NCBI GenBank assembly: GCA_024697985.1
Contig: JAILRX010000232.1
Span: 1-13,537, forward strand
Direction: 5' to 3'
Length of the DNA: 13,537 nucleotides
From: Treponemataceae bacterium
Lineage (GTDB): Bacteria; Spirochaetota; Spirochaetia; Treponematales; Treponemataceae
The notes beneath the pieces were generated by a model. It ran no database searches and was not told the origin of the DNA. It was given only the letters and a program-made list of their open reading frames with translations. The translations under genes and the position numbers were made by a program. Positions 1 to 5,592 of the stretch are shown piece by piece (the stretch's first letter is position 1; every line of letters begins with the position of its first letter).

Positions 1-18
1 CCTAAATTCAAGTTCTAA

Positions 19-123
19 ATCAACATCTCCATTGATTGCGAAAAGGATTGGAAAAAGGCTAAGTCACAGGGCGATAAGCTGGTTGCCGCAATCGACAGCC
101 AGCTCAAAGGCTTTGTAAACTAA
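19..123 (+). pseudogene. 3'-terminal coding fragment, possibly flavodoxin-like
   Basis: An open frame of 34 codons ends at the TAA at 121-123. It has no start codon, and the same frame is closed by a TAA at 16-18. The C-terminus (KLVAAIDSQLKGFVN) resembles the C-terminus encoded at 1975-2033 (MIAEIDKELKSFVG), with about half the residues identical, and both fragments are followed by a rho-independent terminator. That pairing is the main reason to think it is coding. The motif with DW followed by KKAKSQGDKL recalls the last helix of flavodoxin-family proteins, but that is a weak guess. It is either the tail of a decayed gene or of a gene with a frameshift near position 16; the rest lies outside the window. 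Confidence 0.4.
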
Positions 124-140
124 GATTGGTTTAAAATAAG

Positions 141-172
141 AAAAGGCTCTGGTAAAACAGAGCCTTTTTTTT
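141..172. terminator. rho-independent terminator, probably bidirectional
   Basis: An 11-bp perfect stem (141-151 with 158-168, AAAAGGCTCTG / CAGAGCCTTTT) encloses a 6-base loop. On the plus strand it runs into an eight-base T-tract ending at 172. On the minus strand the stem is followed by TTTTCTTATTTT. It can therefore end both the plus-strand fragment finishing at 123 and the minus-strand gene finishing at 232. Confidence 0.88.
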
Positions 173-213
173 ATGCGAGGAAATCGCGCAGTACGCGTGG
201 GGCGCGCACAACC
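173..213 (+). repeat. GC-rich dispersed element, copy 1
   Basis: This GC-rich block directly follows a T-tract and starts ATGCGAGG. It shares an ordered series of blocks with 1901-1945: T-tract, ATG(TG)CGAGG, GCGC, a C-rich ACGC, TGGGG, then CACAACC or GCAACC. The two copies lie in direct orientation on either side of the SUMF1-domain gene. This copy overlaps the hairpin at 201-219. A by-eye alignment needs several small gaps, so the homology is likely but not measured. Confidence 0.5.
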
Positions 214-219
214 CGCGCC
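201..219 (-). other. GC hairpin just downstream of the variable region
   Basis: A perfect 6-bp all-GC stem (201-206 GGCGCG with 214-219 CGCGCC) closes a 7-base loop. It begins 12 bases beyond the stop codon of the SUMF1-domain gene. It has no T-tract, so it is not a terminator; the real one is at 141-172. In the Bordetella phage DGR a short GC stem-loop lies a few bases past the variable region and raises retrohoming efficiency. The position and form here match that arrangement, but assigning that role is inference. Confidence 0.55.
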
Positions 220-231
220 ACTACCCGTTTC

Positions 232-1827
232 CTACTTCAGGGGAGCCAAGACACGGAAGCCCAAGTAGTTGAGCCGGTAGTAAGCGCCGTCGTATTCCCG
301 GTACGAAACCCCGCAGTGGCTGCCGTAGCTGCTCCAGCTACCACCACGCTCATAGAGGTAGCTACTGCTGTAGGAATCCCAAACCCATTCTGCGACGTTT
401 CCGCTCATGTCATAAAGGCCGTAACCGTTTGCCTTTTTTGTTGCAACAGTATGAGTTTTTCCATCACTGTTGCTTTCATACCAGGCAACTTCATCAATAT
501 TATCGCTTCCAGCATATTTGAATTCTTCTCCACCTTTTGCAGCATATTCCCATTCTTCATTTGTTGGAAGCCGGAATCCATTCGCCTCAAGATTTTGAGA
601 AATCGTACCTGCAATGCTGTTACCACAGTGTGGTGTGTAACCCCATTTTTCAGGAATTGTTTCATCATCTACAGAATAAACAGGAGTAAGCTTAAATAAG
701 ATGCTCAGCTTGTTACAGAAATAAATGGCATCGTACCAGGAAACTTTTTCTACAGGAAGATTCTCACCCTTAAAGTAACTTGGATTTTCATCCATTACGG
801 CTTCATAAAGCTCCTGAGTAACTTCAGATTTACCTATGGCATATTTTTTATCAGGTATACGTATGTATGAATATTTTACTCCTAATAACTTTGTTTGAGC
901 AAATTTTTCACCTGACACATCCTTTTTATTGTTCCAGCACAAAATCATGGTTTTATCTTTAGAAATTTGTGATGAGTCAACTTGATAGGAAATCTTATCT
1001 GTTTCCTCATTTTTTATTGGTTTGGTAAAAGATAAAGATACAGAAACTGGGTTTATAAAGGCCTGTTTTGAATCGATAAGTTTCATTATTTCTGGCTTTA
1101 TACCAGTAAAAGTAACATTATCGTCATCATTCTCTTCCGTCCATTTTACACTGCTAACAAGAGCTTTTCCTGTTCCATCTACAACATTAAATTTGTATTC
1201 ATAAAGATCAGAATCGTAAAAGGCATTATAAAACCTGTCAGAATAGTATGGGTCCTTATAAACCAAAGCGCCGTTGACATTGTAAACATCATCGTTATTA
1301 TAGCTTACAGATCTCTCCGGCCATCTAGAAGGAATGTCAATCCAGTCCTCGCGGTAAGCTTTTTCAAAGCCTTGCTTTACAACAAGTATAGTTTTTCTAT
1401 ATCGATCAGAAGTTTTAACGGTGACTTTTGAAGTATAGCTAGCAGTTCTTGTATTATAGTCAAGTTCACCTTGCTCAAGTTCTCCAAGCACCAAGGTTTT
1501 GGAACAGATGGAACTTCCAAGTTTTTCAGCATCAATTAAAAGATTTTTCCATTCATCGTGAAAATCAAAGACATTATATTCACCAAGTCCTGGATTACCG
1601 GAAGAAATTGCATCAGCAAGCTTTGTATACGCATTAAAGGCTTCTTTTTTAACTGAATATTTTTCATTCGTACCTATTGCATCGTAATAGGCATCAAGGG
1701 CAAAGGCCCATTGTTTTTTGGCTTCATATTCTTTTGCTTTTGCAAGATATGAAGCATATTCACTGCTTTGTGCAAAAAGACAGGCTGTCATAAGAAAAGC
1801 GGCAAAAATGCCTAGCATTTTTTTCAT
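232..1827 (-). CDS. exported SUMF1/FGE-fold protein, likely DGR target (TvpA-like)
   Basis: A 531-residue protein. Residues 1-20 are an export signal; cysteine 16 in LMTAC could be a relaxed spirochaetal lipobox, or cleavage could follow LFA at 19. Residues 22-75 resemble a TPR-type helical pair. A middle region of unknown fold follows. Residues 321-531 form a SUMF1/FGE-sulfatase domain, with EVTQELYEAVM, NGFRLPTNEEWEYAA, GLYDMSGNVAEWVW and RGGSW...LGFRV. Only one cysteine (505) sits in the C-terminal loop, so formylglycine-generating activity is unlikely. The domain is better read as a C-type-lectin ligand-binding fold, as in Treponema denticola TvpA. Residues 499-521 look hypervariable (see 250-345). 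The start is ATG 1827 with SD AAGGAG 10 bases upstream. The body of the gene is AT-rich, while its last 100 bases are strongly GC-rich. Ligand unknown; probably surface-exposed. Confidence 0.9.
   Translation of the reverse strand: MKKMLGIFAAFLMTACLFAQSSEYASYLAKAKEYEAKKQWAFALDAYYDAIGTNEKYSVKKEAFNAYTKLADAISSGNPGLGEYNVFDFHDEWKNLLIDAEKLGSSICSKTLVLGELEQGELDYNTRTASYTSKVTVKTSDRYRKTILVVKQGFEKAYREDWIDIPSRWPERSVSYNNDDVYNVNGALVYKDPYYSDRFYNAFYDSDLYEYKFNVVDGTGKALVSSVKWTEENDDDNVTFTGIKPEIMKLIDSKQAFINPVSVSLSFTKPIKNEETDKISYQVDSSQISKDKTMILCWNNKKDVSGEKFAQTKLLGVKYSYIRIPDKKYAIGKSEVTQELYEAVMDENPSYFKGENLPVEKVSWYDAIYFCNKLSILFKLTPVYSVDDETIPEKWGYTPHCGNSIAGTISQNLEANGFRLPTNEEWEYAAKGGEEFKYAGSDNIDEVAWYESNSDGKTHTVATKKANGYGLYDMSGNVAEWVWDSYSSSYLYERGGSWSSYGSHCGVSYREYDGAYYRLNYLGFRVLAPLK
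250..345 (-). other. predicted DGR variable region (VR)
   Basis: Read on the minus strand, this stretch begins GGT GGT AGC TGG and ends TTG GGC TTC CGT GTC. Between these anchors, 16 of 23 codons end in C, and 15 of those are AGC, TAC, GGC, CAC, GAC, CTC, AAC or similar. All of these can be reached from AAC by changing only adenines. Fixed positions (TGC for Cys505, GTT, CGG, GCT) separate them. DGRs convert template adenines to any base and use AAC codons because the resulting NNC codons cannot become stops. It lies at the extreme 3' end of a C-type-lectin-fold gene, where known VRs lie. The adjoining codons TAC AGC AGT AGC TAC CTC (355-372) may extend it. No template repeat or reverse transcriptase is in the window. 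Confidence 0.75.
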
Positions 1828-1837
1828 AAAAAAAAAA

Positions 1838-1892
1838 CTCCTTGAAAAAAATCGTGCAAATCAATTTTACACTACTTACAGGGAGTTTGCAA
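1838..1892 (-). promoter_or_regulatory. sigma70-like promoter and SD of the SUMF1-domain gene
   Basis: On the minus strand a -35 box TTGCAA (1892-1887) is separated by 17 bases from a -10 box TAAAAT (1869-1864). The Shine-Dalgarno AAGGAG is at 1843-1838, ten bases before the ATG at 1827. The spacing is ideal and the -10 matches consensus at five of six positions. The gene therefore seems to be expressed on its own, independently of its neighbours. Confidence 0.65.
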
Positions 1893-1900
1893 AATTTTTT

Positions 1901-1945
1901 ATGTGCGAGGGGCGCGGGCAAAACGCTTGGGGGCACGATGCAACC
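1901..1945 (+). repeat. GC-rich dispersed element, copy 2
   Basis: This GC-rich block follows a T-tract (ATTTTTT then ATGTGCGAGG) and resembles 173-213 block by block in the same orientation. The clearest shared core is GGGGCGCG followed eight to ten bases later by CGC (1909-1926 against 199-216, 14 of 18 bases identical). Its composition stands apart from the AT-rich flanks. GC-rich sequence continues to about 1970 with no recognisable gene. It may be the relic of the 3' end of a second SUMF1-type gene, or a recurrent intergenic element of this genome. Confidence 0.45.
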
Positions 1946-1974
1946 AGTCGGCGAGGCACAACCATGCCGCTTCA

Positions 1975-2033
1975 AAAAAGCAGACGGCATGATTGCTGAA
2001 ATCGACAAAGAACTTAAAAGTTTTGTAGGTTAA
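1975..2033 (+). pseudogene. 3'-terminal coding fragment related to 19-123
   Basis: About 19 codons ending at TAA 2031-2033 encode KKADGMIAEIDKELKSFVG, similar to the C-terminus at 19-123. An in-frame ATG lies far upstream at 1842, but the frame between runs antisense through the promoter of the SUMF1-domain gene and through the GC-rich element, so the complete 63-codon frame is not credible as a gene. The fragment is followed by its own terminator, as the left-hand copy is. It is best read as the truncated 3' end of a paralog whose body was lost in a rearrangement. Function unknown. Confidence 0.4.
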
Positions 2034-2059
2034 ACTATAATCCAGTTTGATTAAAAAGG

Positions 2060-2098
2060 CTGTTCGCAAGAAATAAATCTTGTGGACAGTTTTTTTTT
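2060..2098 (+). terminator. rho-independent terminator
   Basis: An 11-bp stem with two G-T wobbles (2060-2070 CTGTTCGCAAG with 2079-2089 CTTGTGGACAG) encloses an 8-base A/T loop and is followed by nine T residues. It belongs to the plus-strand fragment ending at 2033 and insulates the promoter immediately downstream. Confidence 0.85.
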
Positions 2099-2130
2099 GA
2101 TTATATTGATTCTCGTGCTATAATATTTTT
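2097..2130 (+). promoter_or_regulatory. extended -10 promoter, probably leaderless start
   Basis: A perfect TATAAT (2119-2124) is preceded by TG at 2116-2117, giving the extended -10 form TGCTATAAT. A -35 candidate TTGATT lies at 2097-2102, with a 16-base spacer. Only six bases separate the -10 box from the ATG at 2131, so transcription would be expected to begin at or next to the start codon. No Shine-Dalgarno sequence is present in those six bases. Confidence 0.7.
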
Positions 2131-2874
2131 ATGCCACAACTAGAACAAAACAAATCTTTTTCACAAATGCTAGACGAATTTCAAGCCAAATGCGATGACG
2201 TGCTTGAAAACTACATCTTTGACGGCTACCTGAAAACCTTTGCGGGAATTCTTTCCTATATGAGCGTAGACCGCGCACAAAAAATCCTTCTTTATTTGGA
2301 CCAGGACATGCGCCAAAAAATCGAATACATAATGAACCACAACCTGTGCAATCCGAAGTTTGAAGCAGAAAGTGCCTTTGCCTCCATGAAATTTGCGCCG
2401 CTTGAAGACCTTACAAAAATCGAGAAGCAACGCCGACGCGAAATGGACACCGAAGGAACGATGGCCGAATTTGAAAATCGCAACCCCATTTTCGGAAAAT
2501 ACCTCAAAAAAATGCATTTCAATTTCGACGAAATACTCTGGCTTGACGACAGAGCTATTCAAAAAATTTTGCGTGAAATTGATACTACCGACCTTGCAAA
2601 AGCCTTAAAAAACAGCGACGAGGAAACCAGAAACAAAATTTTCAGAAACATGTCGAAGAGGGCAGCCAATATGCTGAAAGAAGAAATCGAATTTTTAGGT
2701 CCGTTACGTGAAAAAGATATTTTTGAATCTCAGGCAAAAATCACCTCGACAATACTCCGACTGGAAGCGGATGGAGAAATCATACGACCATCATTCGAAG
2801 ATGATAACGATGTCGAAGTGTTAATGCAGAACGAAATAGGCCCGCTTCTGGCGGCCATAAATCAAGGTGAATAA
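2131..2874 (+). CDS. short FliG-like flagellar switch paralog
   Basis: A 247-residue protein whose residues 129-217 match the C-terminal domain of FliG, the rotor protein that faces the stator and transmits torque. The conserved run includes DEILWLDDRAIQKILREID, then DLAKALK, FRNMSKRAANMLKEEIEFLGP and a helix ending RLEADGEI. The charged LDDR motif at 138-141 is in the torque-helix region. Residues 30-70 (FAGILSYMSVDRAQKILLYL) resemble an armadillo-like FliG repeat but lack the usual EHPQ motif. The family is normally about 340 residues, so roughly one domain is missing. Spirochaetes are known to carry more than one FliG; this is probably an accessory form. The start at 2131 is chosen because of the promoter geometry; an alternative ATG at 2168 also lacks an SD. 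The PcfJ-like gene follows 31 bases downstream and may be co-transcribed. Confidence 0.8.
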   Translation: MPQLEQNKSFSQMLDEFQAKCDDVLENYIFDGYLKTFAGILSYMSVDRAQKILLYLDQDMRQKIEYIMNHNLCNPKFEAESAFASMKFAPLEDLTKIEKQRRREMDTEGTMAEFENRNPIFGKYLKKMHFNFDEILWLDDRAIQKILREIDTTDLAKALKNSDEETRNKIFRNMSKRAANMLKEEIEFLGPLREKDIFESQAKITSTILRLEADGEIIRPSFEDDNDVEVLMQNEIGPLLAAINQGE

Positions 2875-2905
2875 TCTTTTCTTAGAATAAAAAAACGGCA
2901 ATTTT

Positions 2906-4570
2906 ATGGCAATCAGTTTTTATTTACGCAAATTCGGAACTTCCTCATTCGTTGAACGAGAAAAACAATTCTTGGATGAAAAAATCATCCCGATAAAAAC
3001 AGATGCTGTTGCACAAACGCAACTAACCTTCTGCCCGGAACACAAAGAATGGGAAAAAGTCTCCGTGACTGACAATATAGAAGACGAAAACGATGGTTTT
3101 CAAATTCAGACAGAGTGCGGTCAAATTCTTTCTGGCTTTCCGATTGAAATTCCCAAAGTTCCAGACGAAAACAAAAATAAAATCAGAATATGTAAAAATG
3201 AATTGGAATCCCTTCAAACTCATGCAGAAGGACTGCGAAAGATTCCGCAAGAAACTCTTTCCGATTACCTGTCGCAAACGCTTCGGTTAGAAAGACTCCA
3301 GACTGAAAATGACAATTTTTACGATGATATGCAATGCAAAAAAGACCTCTTCGGTTTTCAGCTTTATACCGACGAAAAACGCCGCCTACTGGAACTGACA
3401 TATTTTATGCTAGACAGAAAAATCGTTGATTCAAATTTATTCAACCCGAAGGCGACTCCGCCAGTAAAAAAATATGCGATAAAACTCCGGATGACAGAAT
3501 TTCCGAGCATCTATATTCCAAGCGACCACGGCACTGCCACAAACTTGTGGGGCGAAGTCCAAAAATGTAAGGATAAGGAAATCATTTTCAATGCCAAATT
3601 ACCACAAAGTGCGAAAAACCAGATTCACAAAATGATGAATATTTTTGCTGGGCGCGAAATTTCGCTGAACACAGTTCTTGACGGCGAGGAATTTTTGCGT
3701 GGAATTTGTGAATTTCCGTACGAGCCAAACCTGCTTATCGTCGATAATTTCAAGAATAAAGTCCTTTCTGACATGAAAACTGAAGATAAAATTTCAAGCG
3801 ATGTCTACAACAAGGCCTGCGAATGGCTTCAGATAAGAAATTTTCCTACTTTGAGAAAGCTTTTCTACAAAAATCCGCCGGTTCTGCTGCTTTTCAAAAA
3901 ACTGCTGAATCTGGGCTTCAAGGATTTGAACATAATCACTTCGATTTTGTCCGATTCGGATTCGATGTATCTTTTTGACTTGGGAGAAATGAGTCTAAAT
4001 CGATTCGTTTCGTTCCTTTTGGAAGGTCATCCAGAAAAAACCGTCTGGACTATGCTGAAAAAGAATCTGAACGATGCGCAGCTTGGAATGACAGAGCTGG
4101 ACGACGGAATCGATATGTTCCATCAATATTTCAACTACATCGAAGAAACAACGAAAAAATCGATTATGAAAGACGGAATGACGCTGTATAACCATGACCT
4201 GCTTGCAAAACTTTCATTGGACATAAAAAACAAGAATGTAGAATTTTTCTATACGGCAGAACAGCTCACTCTTGAAGACGAAATCGACGACTACAAGTTC
4301 CAGCTTGCCAAAAATTCGGAAATGCTGAGGGAACTTGGAAGCAAACTTCACAACTGCGTCGCTTCCTACACGCAAAGAATCGTAAGCGGAAACTGCATCA
4401 TCGTGTTTGCACATGTGGAAGGAGAACTGAAACTATGCATCGAAGTCAGAGGTAATATCGTGTGGCAACAGCGTGCGGACAGAAACTCAAATCCTGTAGG
4501 GAAAGACGCACTTGCCCTGAAAAAATGGGAAGAGAAACATAATCTTGTTTTTATAAACAATCGCATTTAG
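2906..4570 (+). CDS. PcfJ-like protein, function unknown
   Basis: A 554-residue, soluble-looking protein. Residues 465-554 match the PcfJ-like family: RELGSKLHNCVASYTQRI (around 475-492), then a beta-rich block (CIIVFAHVEGELKLCIEV), then IVWQQRADRNSNP and a closing tryptophan helix. The LHNC motif (481-484) is the family signature. PcfJ was named from an enterococcal conjugative plasmid, but homologs are common on chromosomes and no biochemical role is established. The first ~460 residues are charged and mainly helical, with no motif I recognise; residues 20-75 include a C-P-E-H segment and a second cysteine region. No signal peptide or membrane segment is visible. The start ATG at 2906 has only a weak upstream SD. 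No conjugation or plasmid genes are nearby, so there is no sign here of a mobile context. Confidence 0.75.
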   Translation: MAISFYLRKFGTSSFVEREKQFLDEKIIPIKTDAVAQTQLTFCPEHKEWEKVSVTDNIEDENDGFQIQTECGQILSGFPIEIPKVPDENKNKIRICKNELESLQTHAEGLRKIPQETLSDYLSQTLRLERLQTENDNFYDDMQCKKDLFGFQLYTDEKRRLLELTYFMLDRKIVDSNLFNPKATPPVKKYAIKLRMTEFPSIYIPSDHGTATNLWGEVQKCKDKEIIFNAKLPQSAKNQIHKMMNIFAGREISLNTVLDGEEFLRGICEFPYEPNLLIVDNFKNKVLSDMKTEDKISSDVYNKACEWLQIRNFPTLRKLFYKNPPVLLLFKKLLNLGFKDLNIITSILSDSDSMYLFDLGEMSLNRFVSFLLEGHPEKTVWTMLKKNLNDAQLGMTELDDGIDMFHQYFNYIEETTKKSIMKDGMTLYNHDLLAKLSLDIKNKNVEFFYTAEQLTLEDEIDDYKFQLAKNSEMLRELGSKLHNCVASYTQRIVSGNCIIVFAHVEGELKLCIEVRGNIVWQQRADRNSNPVGKDALALKKWEEKHNLVFINNRI

Positions 4571-4610
4571 AAATGACCTTTTGAAATCGCGCTCTTTGGA
4601 CTTTGAACCC

Positions 4611-5558
4611 CTATCCGCGTGGGGCTTTGGACGGGTCGATCGGGTCGCCGTTTTTGAAGACCATGAACATCAGCTGTGGCTTTCCAGACCTTGTGTCCAG
4701 GCAAACATTACCCAGCTGCTGGTTTACGGATACGCTGTCGCCTTCCTCAACGGAAATTTTTGAAAGGTTCGAGTAAACGTACATGTAGCCGCTCTTGTTT
4801 TCAACGAAAACCACGTTTCCAAATCCACGGTAAACGCCGCAGAACATTACTTTTCCGTCCACGATCGATTTTACGCTTTCATTTTCGTTTGCAGTGATGG
4901 CAACGCCGCTGACTTTTCCCGTTACATAGCGGATTTCTTTTGGAGAAACCGGCCACTTGAGGTTTTTGTTCGCAGTCTTTGACTTGTCGTAGGTTCTTGA
5001 ATCTGTAAGTCGAAGTTCTTCGATAGGCTCGACTTTTGAAGGCGTCGTTACGGCAGTCTTTATGGCAGACGAAGTCGCGCCCGAAGCTTTGGCCGCGCTA
5101 GACGAGGAACCCGCGCTCGACGAGGAACTCGCGCTCGACGAACTTCCCGCGCTCGACGCTGCAGTCTTATCAGTATTTTTAACATCAGATTTTGCAACAG
5201 GAACATAAATTTTCTGTCCTGCCTTGATGTCAATTTTTCCTTCCATATTGTTTAGGACCTGCAAGGTTTCCTGAGTTACACCGAATTTTCTTGAAAGGCT
5301 GTAAACAGTTTCGCCCGGCTGAACGATGTATGTCTCGACTACAGTATTGACCTCCGGTTTTCCCGGAATTTTGAGCACATCACCTGGTTTTATGATGCTG
5401 TTTGTCGTAAGTCCGTTGGCTTTGCAAAGCTCTCCGACCTCAACTCCATATTTTTTACTGATGGAATAAAAGGTATCCTTTGGCTGAACCGTGTGTGTAA
5501 GAGAATATAATGGAAAAAGAAAAGTCAAAAACAGACTGACAAAAATAAATCGTTTCAT
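4611..5558 (-). CDS. double-LysM protein with degenerate LytM/M23 domain
   Basis: From ATG 5558 the protein has 315 residues. The frame stays open for 22 more codons, but the hydrophobic signal peptide (MKRFIFVSLFLTFLFPLYSL) begins here. LysM repeats span about 22-65 and 77-120 and should bind peptidoglycan in the periplasm. A Ala/Ser-rich linker runs from about 134 to 165. Residues 201-312 have a LytM/M23 fold, but all expected zinc ligands are missing: the first-ligand region reads VSGVAITANENE, the YAH motif is YSN, and the LHFEV motif is LMFMV. By analogy with EnvC and NlpD it is more likely an activator of an amidase, or a structural wall binder, than a hydrolase. It is last in the minus-strand cluster, 34 bases after the HD gene, with no clear SD of its own. 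Confidence 0.85.
   Translation of the reverse strand: MKRFIFVSLFLTFLFPLYSLTHTVQPKDTFYSISKKYGVEVGELCKANGLTTNSIIKPGDVLKIPGKPEVNTVVETYIVQPGETVYSLSRKFGVTQETLQVLNNMEGKIDIKAGQKIYVPVAKSDVKNTDKTAASSAGSSSSASSSSSAGSSSSAAKASGATSSAIKTAVTTPSKVEPIEELRLTDSRTYDKSKTANKNLKWPVSPKEIRYVTGKVSGVAITANENESVKSIVDGKVMFCGVYRGFGNVVFVENKSGYMYVYSNLSKISVEEGDSVSVNQQLGNVCLDTRSGKPQLMFMVFKNGDPIDPSKAPRG
5095..5160 (-). repeat. 18-bp tandem repeat encoding the Ser/Ala linker
   Basis: Three full units and one partial unit of 18 bases (plus-strand form GCGCTCGACGAGGAACTC) follow in register at 5095, 5113, 5131 and 5149. Each unit codes for six residues of the Ser/Ala/Gly linker between the LysM repeats and the LytM domain. Because the unit is a multiple of three, gain or loss of copies would change linker length without breaking the frame. 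Confidence 0.8.
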
Positions 5559-5592
5559 ACTGATAATTTTTCGGCAAAAAATAAGCTTTTCT

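Noticed and set aside
316..699. Plus-strand 127-codon open frame
   Set aside because: It lies antisense to the SUMF1 domain with low-complexity, cysteine-rich translation, no SD and no family resemblance.
232..1827. Active formylglycine-generating enzyme
   Set aside because: The C-terminal loop has one cysteine only (505), and the protein has a signal peptide, TPR-like region and a hypervariable loop, which fits a binding protein better than the oxidase.
1901..1970. DGR template repeat
   Set aside because: It has no runs of AAC codons, no GGTGGTAGCTGG anchor and no LGFRV-coding end on either strand, so it cannot be the template for 250-345.
1842..2033. A 63-codon plus-strand frame as an intact small gene
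   Set aside because: Its first half is antisense to the promoter and SD of the SUMF1 gene and then crosses the GC-rich element. Only the last ~19 codons resemble anything, namely the fragment at 19-123.
4571..4624. Terminator between the converging PcfJ-like and LysM genes
   Set aside because: The only stem seen (CCCC 4608-4611 with GGGG 4621-4624) is short, has no T-tract and lies inside the LysM gene's stop region. I see no convincing terminator in the 40-base gap.
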